Part shown: positions 50,801 through 61,000 of the stretch, in pieces
How positions within the stretch are numbered: the stretch's first letter is position 1
How the letters are laid out: every line of letters starts with the position of its first letter
DNA from: Enoplolaimus lenunculus
Lineage: Eukaryota; Nematoda; Enoplea; Enoplida; Thoracostomopsidae
Direction of reading: 5' to 3'
Length of the DNA stretch: 64,000 nucleotides
Assembly: GCA_030248215.1 (NCBI GenBank)
Contig: JASANG010003051.1
Span: 62,001-126,000, forward strand
Notes under the pieces: generated by a model
Database searches by the model: none
Told to the model about the DNA's origin: nothing
What the model saw: only the letters and a program-made list of their open reading frames with translations
Translations under genes and position numbers: made by a program

Positions 50801-53135
50801 ACGGTTGGTTTCACACCAACGGTTCGTTTCGCCCCAACGGTTTTCGACCCAACGGTTGGTTTCACACTAACGGTTCGATTCACCCCAACGGTTGGTTTCA
50901 CCCCAACGGTTGGTTTCTCCCCAACGGTTGGTTTCACCCCAACGGTTGCTTTCAACCCAACGGTTGGTTTCACCCCAACATATGGTTTTACCCCAACGGT
51001 TTATTTCACTTCAACGGTTGGTTTCATCGCGCCGGTTGGTTTCACACTAACGGTTCGTTTCACCCCAACGGTTGGTTTCACCCCAACGGTTGGTTTCTCC
51101 CCAACGGTTGGTTTCACCCCTAAAATTGGTTTCATCCCAACGGTCGGTTTCACTCCAACGGTTTGTTTCACCCCAACGGTTGGTTTCACCCCAACGGTTG
51201 GTTTCACCCCAACGGTTGGTTTCATCCCAACGGTGGGTTTCATCCCAACGGTTAGTTTCACCCCAACAATTGGTTTTACTTCAACGGTTGGTTTCGTCCC
51301 AACAGTTGGTTTCACCCCAATGGTTGGTTTCACCCCAACGGCTGGTTTCACCCCAACGATTGGTTTCTACCCATCGGTTGGTTTCACCCCAACGATTGGT
51401 TTCACCATAACGGTTGGTTTCACCGAACGGTTGGTTTCACCCAACGGTCGATTTCGCCCAACCGTTGGTTTCACCCCAAGGGCTGGTTTCACACAAACGG
51501 TTGGCTTCACCGCAACGGACGATGTCACCCATGGTTTGTTTCGCCCCAACTCTTTGTTTCATACAAATACTTTCATTAGGCGCTTGTTGCCTTGACAATA
51601 GTTTCTTTCAACCAAGCGAATTATTTAAACTCAGTATTTAGTTTAATCAGTTCTCTCATTTTCATAACTTGGATTTATGGATTAAAGCAGCAGCTTGGTA
51701 AAGCGGTTGAAACTATAAAAAATGCTCAGCATTTGAGCAACAAGGGATATGTTTCATATTCCTATTAAAAGCATAGTAAACTAGATCAGCACATTCGTTT
51801 GATAAAACCTGGATAACTATTTATTTTTGTATTAAAATTTCTGTAATTTTCCTTTTGTAAGAAACAGACGCTTTTCTTGAATGCAAAGCAAAATAATTTT
51901 TGAGATGTAGACAAATTTAGCTTGGAATCCATGAATGTATATTGAAGTTCTCTATAAAAACGTACTAAATTAACCTTTGGCTTTGTATTAAGATAGTTAA
52001 TCGAGTTTCATAAAAGTATTGTGTGGCGACAAAATGGCTGTGTGACAGTTCTGATGACAAATTTTGTTAGATACTTTCTTAAACAAACGTCGCAAAACAA
52101 ATCGCAATTGATGTTTTAAAAACGGCTCAACTTATAAATGACTTTTGAGTTTACTCCATTTTTGACCTTAGTGACAAATTCTATGCTTTACATGGTTTTG
52201 TTATTATATTACATTCTTAACCGATTTCGTACTACTGTGTTCAAAGTACCGCATAGTTTTAATTCGCTGTACTGCTCTGCTTAGGCTTGTAAGCATGTGA
52301 GACATGCTTGTCCGTTATGTGCACATGCAATATAGTGCAGTGCACTGTGTTTATGCTAGCTGGCAGCATACGGTCGACATATAGTCGACGAAAAAGCAGT
52401 TGGAGAGGCGGGCTACGTGGCGCAGTGGTAGGGTGCACGCGTAAGGATCCATAGGATAAGAGTTCGATCTCCGCTCTAGTCCGCGTCTCCAGCTGCTTGG
52501 TAGAAAGGTCTGAAGTCTCGGTTCCTACCTAGACTGACAAGCCTTAAGCTAACCACCCGGATCATTAGCTTGAGCATTTTTTGGACTGATTGCAGATTCT
52601 TGTAAGTCGCATTATTTTTGCAAAACAATGTCATTTTGGCAAAATAACACACCTTAGCATTCGGCAGTTTTATGTATCTTGTGCCAACAATATTAATTTG
52701 CTTCTAGCGCCGCTGGGACCCTGATATACTTTTCGTTGCAGAAATTATCAGCTGCCACCTTGGCTCGCATACTGAAATGTTTGTTAAATTTTTGTCCAAT
52801 TGGTGATGCTGATAAGTCTTGTATAACTTTACAACTAGCAAACAGTGCGTTTGGAAATTTACAACATTTTTTGCATTTGATTTGACTTTGATATTATGGT
52901 GCATTTCACATCCGCAGTTATGCCAGGTCGATTGTTTGAGGATCCAGTACTAAAGGTGCAATAGGTATTACATACAGTTGAGAATACGGTTATATAATGG
53001 CTTAAAATTAGCGGACTGCAATACGCGAAGCGCAGTTGTAAAACAAAGAAAATGGTTTGCTTTACCTGATACTTGTGAAGCAATTGCCCAGATGACCAGT
53101 GCACAATAAACCACAGTTATTTTGCAACGAATCAT
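32870..53135 (-). CDS. Secreted lectin-lectin-VWA-lectin protein, complete
   Basis: Nine minus-strand exons join in phase to 696 residues. 53135-53066: ATG and signal peptide (VVYCALVIWAIASQ). 48459-48019: first C-type lectin domain (LCPPGW to FACQIPDFDACSG). 41843-41373: second (DCPKKWYSTESSC to FSCQINGYQICSG). 39816-39613, 37928-37744 and 35535-35361: one VWA domain (NVVFVADSNTAG; DERSLGAALKLA; VVVTFMTGN; GGIVWVIYVGEN). 33737-33297: third lectin domain (VCPPGWDWTPSACY to FSCQIPFFNVCTG). 32973-32870: short tail ending SERLR. Each lectin domain is a single phase 1-1 exon. The cysteine pattern is kept, but no EPN/QPD or WND calcium-sugar motif is seen. The VWA MIDAS is degenerate (D-S-N-T-A and T-G for T-D-G). 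Likely an extracellular or gut/secretory protein of the nematode CLEC group; ligand unknown. The tail exon is the least certain part. Confidence 0.88.
35685..35915 (-). mobile_element. TTAA element with tRNA-like interior
   Basis: Flanked by TTAA (35681-35684 and 35916-35919). The minus strand holds TATAGCTGAGTGG (A-box-like) and GGAGTTCGAATCC (B-box-like) about 45 bp apart. Diverged copy of 53258-53521. In the last VWA-to-lectin intron. Confidence 0.7.
36352..36559. mobile_element. Tc1/mariner-like MITE, GAGTC family
   Basis: Ends CACTGTAAAAATGGTGAGTC and GACTCACCATTTCTTGCAGTG. Near-palindromic, same layout as 62678-62897. Confidence 0.72.
37160..37515. mobile_element. CG-rich MITE with internal 21-bp minisatellite
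   Basis: Ends GGGTTGTGCTACA and TATAGCGCAACCC; right flank TAA, left flank AAA. About seven copies of GTCCGTCACCCGTACGGCGGC (37207-37350) expand one arm, so open frames with a 7-residue period appear on both strands (SPVRRRP, RHPYGGV). Those frames are not genes. Confidence 0.8.
37596..37739. mobile_element. CG-rich MITE abutting a 5' splice site
   Basis: Right end CGCCC is followed by TTA (37740-37742), the target-site bases, and then G at 37743, the first base of the intron after the VWA exon 37928-37744. On the minus strand the donor therefore reads G-TAA-GGG: host G, target TAA, element GGG. The left end GGGTGACGCTG is diverged. Fourth copy of the family. Confidence 0.72.
38176..38680. 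mobile_element. Foldback element, two long inverted arms
   Basis: Left arm begins TTTTTGCATATTTGAGCTTC; right arm ends GAAGCTCAAATACGCAAAA. Each arm is about 165-170 bp and includes GGGACCCAAAAAATTTTTGTC and the ATTCGACGCAGCTCA block, around a centre with AAATAACTGATTTGGC and its complement. Relatives at 17650-18665, about 45470-46270 and a left arm at about 6163-6350. Confidence 0.78.
40032..40282 (+). mobile_element. TTAA element with tRNA-like interior
   Basis: CCCTTTCACTCATAG at the left, GTGAGAAAGGG at the right, TTAA outside both (40028-40031, 40283-40286). Interior has TTAGCTCAGTGGTTATCG and GGGGATCGAATC, tRNA-like A and B boxes. Confidence 0.8.
40790..41281. mobile_element. MITE with long TGGGTCATCC inverted repeats
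   Basis: First 24-26 bases, TGGGTCATCCACGTTAAAAT and onward, recur as a perfect inverted copy at the right end. TAA flanks both sides (40787-40789, 41282-41284). 492 bp, no coding capacity. Related to 54969-55491. Confidence 0.8.
42105..42775. repeat. Array of CATATG-centred palindromes
   Basis: At least six ATATCATATGATAT-like palindromes occur (about 42117, 42146, 42391, 42452, 42667, 42729), plus variants CATACG and CATGTG. A segment of about 115 bp with TGTCTGC...TTGTCCTGT is repeated directly at 42130-42245 and 42655-42770. In the intron between lectin exons 1 and 2. Confidence 0.65.
43200..43465. repeat. Degenerate minisatellite of TTTCCCGCCAAAATTTGAA
   Basis: About 13 imperfect units of 18-20 bp, each with a CCGCCAAA or CCGCTAAA core. 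The core TTTCCCGCCAAA is the same as an E2F-site consensus; whether that matters here is unknown. Confidence 0.75.
43936..45144. mobile_element. Solo LTR, fossil
   Basis: A lone long terminal repeat of about 1.2 kb, TGTGAGAAG to CCACCTACA, flanked by perfect 5-bp duplications GACTC (43931-43935 and 45145-45149). Same family as the element at 58077-61598 but clearly older in divergence. No internal region. In the intron between lectin exons 1 and 2. Confidence 0.85.
45470..46270. repeat. Foldback element relic, interrupted
   Basis: Outer arm TGTAACCTCTCCTGGTCGTTC at about 45493 and inner block TGGGACCCAAAAAAATTTTT to AAATCAGTTGTTTGACAATA at 46098-46262 match the 38-kb element. Some 550 bp of unrelated sequence separates them and carries GGCCGGCCAA. 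Confidence 0.5.
47185..47485. mobile_element. Tc1/mariner-like MITE, GAGTC family, internally duplicated
   Basis: Ends CACTGCAAAAAATGGTTAG and CTCACAATTTTTTGCAGTG, flanked by TA on both sides. One arm carries a direct duplication of about 110 bp (ATAGGTTCTAAGGGACTACAC occurs twice), making it 301 bp against about 170-215 bp for the others. Confidence 0.75.
49203..49420 (-). mobile_element. TTAA element with tRNA-like interior, one end lost
   Basis: TTAA (49199-49202) then CCCTTTCGCACATG; the minus strand shows TATAGCTCAGTGGTCATCG and the boxed T-arm region. The far end has decayed beyond recognition. Confidence 0.6.
50654..51565. repeat. 18-bp minisatellite, about 50 units
   Basis: Unit GGTTTCACCCCAACGGTT repeated over about 0.9 kb with variant units. 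Because 18 is a multiple of three and few units contain stops, open frames exist on both strands (periods GWFHPN, LVSPQR, VGFTPT, VGVKPT). A block of several variant units near 50690-50740 recurs near 50980-51030, so there is higher-order structure. In intron 1 of the lectin gene. Confidence 0.92.
52385..52500 (+). repeat. tRNA-derived SINE-like copy
   Basis: TACGTGGCGCAGTGGTAGGG (A-box-like) and GAGTTCGATCTCC (B-box-like) are 40 bp apart. The stems do not pair well enough for a working tRNA. A diverged relative sharing CTGGCAGCA and the TGGCGG region is at about 48950-49060. Confidence 0.55.
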
Positions 53136-53257
53136 TGTACGTTAATATTTTAATTGCTTAAATTTGTTACAAAATTGTAAGTATGACGAGTTAAAGACTA
53201 TAAGTTCCATGGCTGTGAAAAAACAATGATTAGCTGGGTTTCTGAAACTCCACTTAA

Positions 53258-53521
53258 CCCTTTCACCCATAGAGTATACCTATGAGCACCTAAATTCAAT
53301 AATGTCCGAGCAATACACACACTGCGAGGAGTGTTTAACATTTATAACATATATGCGCAGTGCAAAATCTCAACAAGACGTGAGAGCGTACTCGAGCTCG
53401 AGCGTCAAGCTCCTATAGCTCAGCGGTCATCGTAAACGCGTCCCACCCGTGAGACTGGGGTTCGAATCTTACCTTGAAAATACATCTTATATGAAATTGA
53501 AAATATTCATGTGAGAAAGGG
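53258..53521 (+). mobile_element. TTAA element with tRNA-like interior (best copy)
   Basis: TTAA-CCCTTTCACCCATAG at the left and TCATGTGAGAAAGGG-TTAA at the right, a piggyBac-type footprint. Interior TATAGCTCAGCGGTCATCG and GGGGTTCGAATCTT match tRNA A and B boxes. 264 bp; no coding capacity. Lies about 120 bp upstream of the lectin-gene start codon. Confidence 0.85.
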
Positions 53522-54390
53522 TTAATGAAAAAATTCTTACTTAGTATCATTAAATGCGATTTTATATTGAAGTCTTTGCTCAGAAATTACTTCAACAATT
53601 TGTGATATCTGAAAGCGTACTTAGGTACTTATTTTTAAGTTACTCAACATATTTAGCGAATTTCAGATCAGCTGTTCTGGTATACTATTTTTGGTTCAAC
53701 TGCGATTGTAGACTCGTTGAATCTTCTTAGTATAAAACCGGTCTGTAGCTTGATTGAAATGGTACTGACGCATAATCTGCAATTCTTTTGTTTTTGTTCA
53801 AAAAGTTAAGTATTAATACTTTGAGTCATAAAACGTAAAAAAGTAGTTAGACAAACTTTAAGTAAATACTAAAGTAAAATTTCAGAAATCCAGCACTTAT
53901 TTCTTAAATTACCTGCTAACATCTCTTTAATATTTGACCAGTTGCTTGATACTTATATATGTACTTATGCACTGTAAACAATGATAGAGAAACACAGCAC
54001 AGCGTTCAGTGAACAGTTTTAGCATTTTGATTCCCCCATTCATGGTGTTGAGTTTTTAGGTTTCTTTTTTGGAACAGAAATTTCAAATTTAAAGAATTTA
54101 CATCTAAAATTCTGGAACGTAAAAGTTTTTCACTAATTTTTTGAGAAATCAAATGTTTTATGCATCTAAAAATGTGTATAAAATTTAAACAAAGCGTGTT
54201 TGGGTATACGCATTCGATATTGCACCCTAAAATATTAATAGGTACGTTGTATAGAAGTAAACTCGACAAGAGCTTGTTTTGGAGTGAATTTAAAGAAATT
54301 AATTTACTTTTAGTAATACAATTCTACTATTTTTTATATGAATTATTAAGAAAAAATATTCGTATTTGCTGCACTTTGACATATATAATA

Positions 54391-54483
54391 CAGGGTGCGA
54401 CCGGATAGCCGGCTTCGGCCGGATATTAGATTATCCGGCTCCAGTTCCGGCTCCGTCAGTTTTTGGTATCCGGTCGCACCCTG
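54391..54483. mobile_element. hAT-like MITE with perfect 8-bp duplication
   Basis: CAGGGTGCGACCGGATA and TATCCGGTCGCACCCTG are perfect inverted ends; ATATAATA flanks both sides. Only 93 bp. Many decayed relatives with CCGGTTCCGG and ACCCTG lie at 1150-1245, 13500-13603, 22510-22595, 33980-34100 and 35235-35297. Confidence 0.88.
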
Positions 54484-54968
54484 ATATAATAGTATTTGAT
54501 TTACTGATAATGGCTTAATTTAAAATTAACAATGATTTCATTATCTGTCTGGACCCTAATTCAAATCAATCTATGCAATATATAGGCTTTATTGCATTCG
54601 TTATATATTCTTTTTTATTAACACTGTTTTATTATTCAAATATTGTTATGGTAACAAAATTTTAAGGCAACTCAATTTTACCGTAGTGTCCGATTTGCTT
54701 GATTTGACAAAAACTTTAAATAAGAAACTTACCGATTCAATAGCAAGCAATAGGTACTCTGAATTGTAGTGATCGTAGGTAAAGTGATTTAATAATTATC
54801 TACGGTGAACAAAGTTGTCAGGCTAAAAATGTTAAATCTTATGAAAAATATAAATACTGTCCTGCACCTAAAAAGCAACTATATAGCAGTTTATGAAAAT
54901 AAATTTATACGGAGAAGACAAGAAGAATTGGAACAATTAATGTTTTCCTTTAATTAAAGTTTTCCTAA

Positions 54969-55491
54969 TGGGTCATCCATGTTATACTGTCTACGCTACT
55001 GTAAAAAATGTTCACCCATTTGGCAGCAATGCGATACAAAACAATATGGTTCTTGAGATATTACGACTGAACAGAAAGGATATTTGGCCAGTGTGTTTTG
55101 GCAGTAGTCCCTTTGAAGGGGGTATGGACAATGTGGACACTGTTTGGACGCAGTGTTTGACAATTAAGTTTCTTCGAACAGACTCTGTATAATCGTTAAA
55201 CAGAGTTCCATCGGACAAACTTTGTGTTATGAAATGAGCTGAGTCCCTTCCGGCAAACTCTAGGCAAAACAGTTGTCTTTTTTAAAACCTATTGACAATG
55301 GGACGTGCGCATGTGCGATTATGTGACAATGTATAAATGTTCAGAGGGTCTGCCAGCGGTCAGGTTGGTGTAAACTGGAGGTATGTGACTTTTGAATATA
55401 TTGTTTATAAACACTGCAGTTTGTAACTTAGGGGCTCGCATGCGGGTACAATTTTTTACAGTAGCGTAGACAGTTTAACGTGGTTGACTCA
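54969..55491. mobile_element. MITE with long TGGGTCATCC inverted repeats
   Basis: Ends TGGGTCATCCATGTTATACT and AGTTTAACGTGGTTGACTCA pair over about 50 bp with mismatches; TAA on both sides. The right part recurs at about 32040-32156. Confidence 0.72.
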
Positions 55492-55858
55492 TAATTGTAT
55501 CAACATATTAATATAAGGAAACTTCTCGCGGATATCACAATTGGGCACAGTGTCACTTGCAATTTTTTAACTGAACGCAGAACAACTTTAATTGACCCGC
55601 AAATCCTTTGACATGGATTTGTTTCCAAATACCGTCGATAAATTATTCAGTCAAACCGGAAACACGGGTAAATTTCTGCGCGTAATTTTTAGCTGTTTGC
55701 GATCCAAAAAGTATAGAATGATCTTGCTATAGGCGTGCACGAAATACAATGGTTTATGTCACCGATGTACGCTTAATAATCCGGGTTGAAAAATGGAAAA
55801 CTCGAAAAATAAGTTACACGTGCTTCAACAAATATAAAAATGTTAATGGATGCTAGCT

Positions 55859-56071
55859 ACAGTGCCAAAAATGGTAAGTGAAATTGACTCTCACCGAAAT
55901 AGACTCTACAGGACTACACAAATTGAGTTAAATTCAACTCCGCCAGAATCAAACGTGCGACTCAGTGAGTCGAATTTGACTCTGGCGGAATAGAATTTGA
56001 CTCAGTTTGTGTAGTATCGTAGAGCCTATTTTGGAGAGAGTCAGTTTGGCTCAATATTTTTTGCCAAAGTA
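55859..56071. mobile_element. Tc1/mariner-like MITE, GAGTC family
   Basis: Ends CAGTGCCAAAAATGGTAAGT and GGCTCAATATTTTTTGCCAA; more diverged than the other copies. Confidence 0.62.
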
Positions 56072-57397
56072 CATCTGATGCCAAAATAATACCAAAAAAA
56101 TCACATGTCAGTTTTACTAAGCAGTAAGTATATACCTGTCGTAGTGGAACTACATGTACTGATTGAGCGAAGCTCGAACATACTTTGCTCTGTGATCAGT
56201 GAAGTTAAATATTCCAGGCTTATAAAGCAAAAACGTTTATTTTGACCCAGTTACTTTCCAGTTATGCAAATAATGCAAATTAAATACTTATTACTAAACT
56301 ATTCACTGATTGGTTTGCGGGTATACAAAAATTAGTCCGATTCCTCACACCCAAAACGATTCACTACTAAAATAAGATTGCTTGTAACCCTCATAATTTG
56401 TGAAATACAGGAAAAAGTCATAATTTGAACGTAACCAATTAACCTAGTATGCAAATAGGTTATTGCCTATCCCTTTATCGATCAATTTTGGAGGTTTATA
56501 AACTGTCTCTTTCGATTTCTCGCGCTTAAAATTAGTGAAATAATGTAGAAAGTCCTAATTCAAGCTTAACCTAATGAGCTATGCCAATTAGTTACCGTTC
56601 TTTTATCGCTTTTGAAGATTTATAAACAGTTTATTAAGCCTCACCGCACACAACAACCCTTATGTAGTTAACAACTGGCTCAAAATTTTTAAACACCAAT
56701 GCGAGATTAACACCCAGGCATAATAAAAGCTTGCAAACCAAAAAGTTTATCAAACGCGCAAGACATAACCACAGACATTTCTGCTGTGAGACTTAGGACG
56801 GCTGGATGTTGATGACCGATAAATCAGATTAGATCAGGATTGATATCGAAAAGCACAAACGGGAAAATTGTTGTTTTCGTTGTTTTCCGACGAAGTGGAA
56901 AAATGAAAAAATCTTTTTAAAAATATCTCATAATTTTAGTAAGCAACCTGCATAGGTGCCCGATATTTGCGTTTTATGCGATGTGACAAAAATTCCTTTT
57001 TGTACACACTATGACATGTATACTGTCTATTCAAAACGGTGGTTAACGTGCATGCGCCGAGTGCAATCGTTAAGTGTGAGCAACATTAATATAGAAAGTG
57101 GAAAATTTTGCAACAAATTCACAACTGTAAAATATTGATAGGTAAGCGTTTCCTAATTAGGCTCGATACCAACAATTAGAAGTAGAACACGGTGTTGCGA
57201 AGAGTGCCGGGAGGTAATTCTATGTCTGTAGTGAACATAACCACACCTATTGACTGCATTCGCTGAATGCTGTTCGCCTAATTCAGCCGATTAAACCTGT
57301 TCAAAATAAATGAAAAACATTGTGGACAGCACAAACACCAGTATATGTAACCAAATTTTTAGACGCGTAAAATCACTGGTGAATTTACGTGTAAGGA

Positions 57398-58070
57398 CTA
57401 TCTGACGGGCGACAAACCTACACACATTAACCTCAATATAATCCTGTGTTTTGGTACACAAACAGACAACTTCCGCGCAATTGGATTGCTGGAAACCATA
57501 GACGCGCCACTAGACTCACCAATATCCGCCTGCGATTGACCTCCGCCCGATGCATTTTGCATCGTGCTCAGCTTAAGGCCTATAGTTTGCGATTTATCAC
57601 AAAAACCTACCTCTGTTCTTGCCTTCTCGCCTTGCAACTGTATTCGATTCCGAACTTTAACACCATTGGATATATTTGCCTTAAACAGGCCTGTTTGGCT
57701 TACAATTTCACGCGCCATTGTACAAATTATTCCAAAACAGTGGGGCCCCAAGATGTACTCCGCCATACCATCGGGTCACAATTACAACTACGTTTATTGT
57801 CCCTGTTAGTTCAATAGCGCTTAATAAACGGCGCCCCGCCCCAAACTCAACATCATCTCGGAAGAGTGGATCTGAATTTGTTACACCGCCAATACGGTAA
57901 GCATTAATATTATGCGTAGATGATGCGATGTTGCGGATAAATGCCATTAACAATCTGAGAACTACACACACTTCTGAAACCAAGATCGCAGCAGCTACGT
58001 GAGTTTGAAAAGTACTTTTTTGTAAACTGTAGGGCTGACCGGAGACAAGCAAAGATTCAGAACAATGCAT
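57398..58070 (-). pseudogene. IMPACT (UPF0029) family gene, truncated and frameshifted
   Basis: IMPACT proteins dampen GCN2 activation through an N-terminal RWD domain and carry this C-terminal domain. The minus frame from 58070 reads KSTFQTHVAAA, NIASSTHNINAYRI, FRDDVEFGAGRRLL and VVVIVTRWYGGVHLGAP, the family's core. Near 57710 the frame breaks: NGA is followed by TGA, while the next frame continues with the expected REIVSQTG and stays open to a stop at 57398 through about 100 residues of unfamiliar tail. One missing base would explain it. The RWD part is absent, since an LTR element starts at 58077, six bases upstream of the first ATG. The usual D-D-G-E is D-D-V-E. It could instead be a host gene with a sequencing error, but loss of the 5' half favours a relic. 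Confidence 0.72.
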
Positions 58071-58076
58071 GGTTAC

Positions 58077-61000
58077 TGTGAGAAGTTCGTGATTTTAGGT
58101 AAACCCTGTATCCTGTATCGCACCTTTATACAGTCCTTTTCTCGATGTACGCTTATCGCTCTGATTTAGTAAACGCGGCCGGTATATTTATTAACCTTCC
58201 CAAATCCTTTATAACACCGATTAATACAAGCAAATTACAGGTTATGCAATTCCACTTGTATACCCTGGTCCGAAATCCTTAAAGCCTATGCCTGAATTCG
58301 TTTAGTCCAGCCACTGGTTCACCGATACCAATACGTTTTATTTACAGAAATCCGTGCAATTCTAACCCCGTTAGAATTACACTCTATTTTAACCGTGCAC
58401 TCTAACCCCGTATGAGATACTCCAAATTTTCCGCCCAATCTAACCCCTTTAGAATTAGCCAATCCGTTGTAGAATAGTAAACCTAACCCCGTTAGATTTA
58501 CTAGACTACGGTTTCCCAGGTTTCCTTTATAATCCCCAGTTCCCTTTTAGCACATGGCACCAGTATCCGATACTGGGTAAATTCTGCGCCCTGCGCAACA
58601 CAAGCTCTATCCGTACGCATTGGTTTCCTTCACATTTCACGCCTCCGTGGCACTCTTAACCGAATTCAATACAAACCTTACTTACCGCCAACTTCCGTTT
58701 CACTCATATACACAATCTTAAATGCCGCCAACTGTATGGTTTTACACGCAAAATTTTTAAGAATCTATCTCGCAGCGTCCAATTCACTTCCAAATCTCGT
58801 ACCTTTGCCTGCATCATCGCGTAGGCACTCTCCACTTCCGTCACTCCGAATCCCCCTGGCGGGTACATTCCGAGAAGCGCTGCCTTCACTCTCTCGATCA
58901 GCTCTTTATCCTGGAGCTGCCTCGCTTCAATATCCCGTTTAACGCCTCCTCCAGAAACAGCGCCGTTCTAAATTCTGCTGCCTCCGACCCTGCAACTGGA
59001 AGATCCGGCACCGTTTCTTCTTAACCCTGTTTCCGTCATCGCCTGTGCTCCTCGCGCAACCATAGTAGATTGCCCGGACGTACTATTCCCGTTCGTCTGG
59101 AATACTGATCCGAGTGATTCCCGACGACAAATCGTACTTGGTAACGAAATCTCTTCGATTTCCTTACCCTGTTCCACCTGAAGCTCGCGTGACATACTTC
59201 GTGTTGTCACCCTGGTTTCCCGTGCCGTCGCCCGTTCCGCCGATTCCTGTTCTCCTGCAGTAGTTGGGGCCCTGTACAGCGACATTCTCCTTTTGCGAAT
59301 TCGAAATTTCACCCAATCTCTATAAACTATTTCCCACACCAGTGTTATTGTGTTTTATATAAAACACCACTTCTCGAATCCACCAATTTTTCGTATTTTT
59401 TGCCCAAAACTTTTTATCCGGTCCAAAAATTATCTCAAAGACGTGCTCCGGATATACAGGAACCGTACAGTTCCTAAATATTTCAACCCCGAGCACCTCC
59501 GACAATTTTTCAACTTTTTCACTTAGTTACTCCCAAAATTCTGTACAACAGCCCTATTTACTTGCTGAATACGGCGCCCTGTTTAAAAACATGTGCCGTA
59601 GCTCCAAGTATAATGCACCCAAATCGTTCTTTGAACTCCTTTACAACTTTTATTCACCTTTGCCAGCCGCTATTCCGCGTCAGGCACCCTTTTCACTCCG
59701 GTTTCCACAAAAGATCGCTCCTTATTAACTAGCTACTTGTTTCAAGTACCTAGAATTCGTGCTGGCACCAACCGAATGTTTCGTAAACCCCTGCAACTCG
59801 TGTGCTAAGCATTTACTTCCGTCCTTGATACTCCCTAAGTCCAATGCTGTACTCTTTTTGCCATTGCCACAACTTTTCACTTCACCCGGTCCAAAAACAA
59901 CTGAATTTTTGGCAATTTGTTAATGTTTTTGACCAATACTCCTTATGTACTCCACCGTTCCGTTTCAAATTTTAGCCCTGTACTTACGAACGCAATAGTT
60001 CCTAAGTGTGCCAATTTCACCAGTTTCTGCCCGATTCTTCCAATTTTCGCCTCTCTACCCCGGGGATTTTCAATTCCAATTTGCTTACACCTGAACCAGT
60101 TCCCCATACTTGCGGCGTAGCCCCAAGTATAACCGTCGAACTAATTCGCAGTCTGTCTATCCGGTAATTTGAGTATCAGATACGTTTACAGCCCAGTATC
60201 GCCAAATTCCTTTTTCGCCTGTACTCTTATTCCTTTTACACGCCTGTATTCCTTATTATTTTCCACTACACGATCGTTCAGATCCTGTGTTTACAATAAA
60301 AACCTTTTCCTTTTACACTCCAAAATTCCTTTTCCCTTTTCCAACTATTGTTTTTGACACCGAAACCAACTAAATCAGCATCGAGACCGTCACGTGGTCA
60401 CCATGTGAGAAGTTCGTGATTTTAGCTAAACCCTATATCCTGTATCGCACCTTTATGCAGTCCTTTTCTCGATGTACGCTTATCGCTCTGATTCAGTAAA
60501 CACGGCCGGTATATTTACTAACCCTCCCAAATCCTTTATAACACCGATTAATACAAGCAAATTACAGGTTATGCAATTCCACTTGTAGCCTGGTCCGAAA
60601 TCCTTAAAGCCTATGCCCGAATTCGTGTAGTCCAGCCACGGGCTTCACCGATACTAACACTTTTACTATTTCCCAAAGTCCGTGCAATCCTAACCGCGTT
60701 AGAATTACACTTTATTTTAACCGTGCACTCTAACCCCGTAAGAGATACTCCAAATTTTCCGCCCAATCTAACCCCTTTAGAATTAGCCAATCTGTTGTAG
60801 AATAGTAAACCTAACCCCGTTAGATTTACTAGACTACGGTTTCCCAGGTTTCCTTTATAATCCCCAGTTCCCTTTTAGCACATGACACCAGTATCCGATA
60901 CTGGGTAAATTCTGCGCCCTGCGCAACACAAGCTCTATCCGTAACGCCCTGGTTTCCTTCACATTTCACGCCTCCGTGGCACTCTTAACCGAATTCAATA

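Larger units (their letters stand above)
53136..57397. other. Upstream flank of the lectin gene, no gene recognised
   Basis: Holds five elements (53258-53521, 54391-54483, 54969-55491, 55859-56071, about 56162-56800) and otherwise AT-rich unique sequence. A 60-residue frame at 56956-57138 has two Cys pairs but no firm family match. No clear promoter motif was identified before the lectin ATG. Confidence 0.5.

Noticed and set aside
50654-51565. CRISPR-like array
   Set aside because: Units are contiguous tandem repeats without unique spacers, in a eukaryotic intron.
50752-51595. Several overlapping repeat-rich open frames on both strands
   Set aside because: They are frames through the 18-bp minisatellite; no start context, splice sites or non-repeat domain.
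52738-52886. Plus-strand frame with CITLQLANSAFGN
   Set aside because: The same nucleotide segment recurs in element 3168-3352, so it is repeat sequence rather than an exon.
52870-53000. Extra lectin-gene exon after the signal-peptide exon
   Set aside because: The phase required after the signal peptide gives an early stop, while joining to 48459 gives the family start LCPPGW.
56956-57138. Possible THAP-like zinc finger
   Set aside because: Only the first Cys pair and a Trp fit; the C-x2-H end is absent and no exon partners were found.
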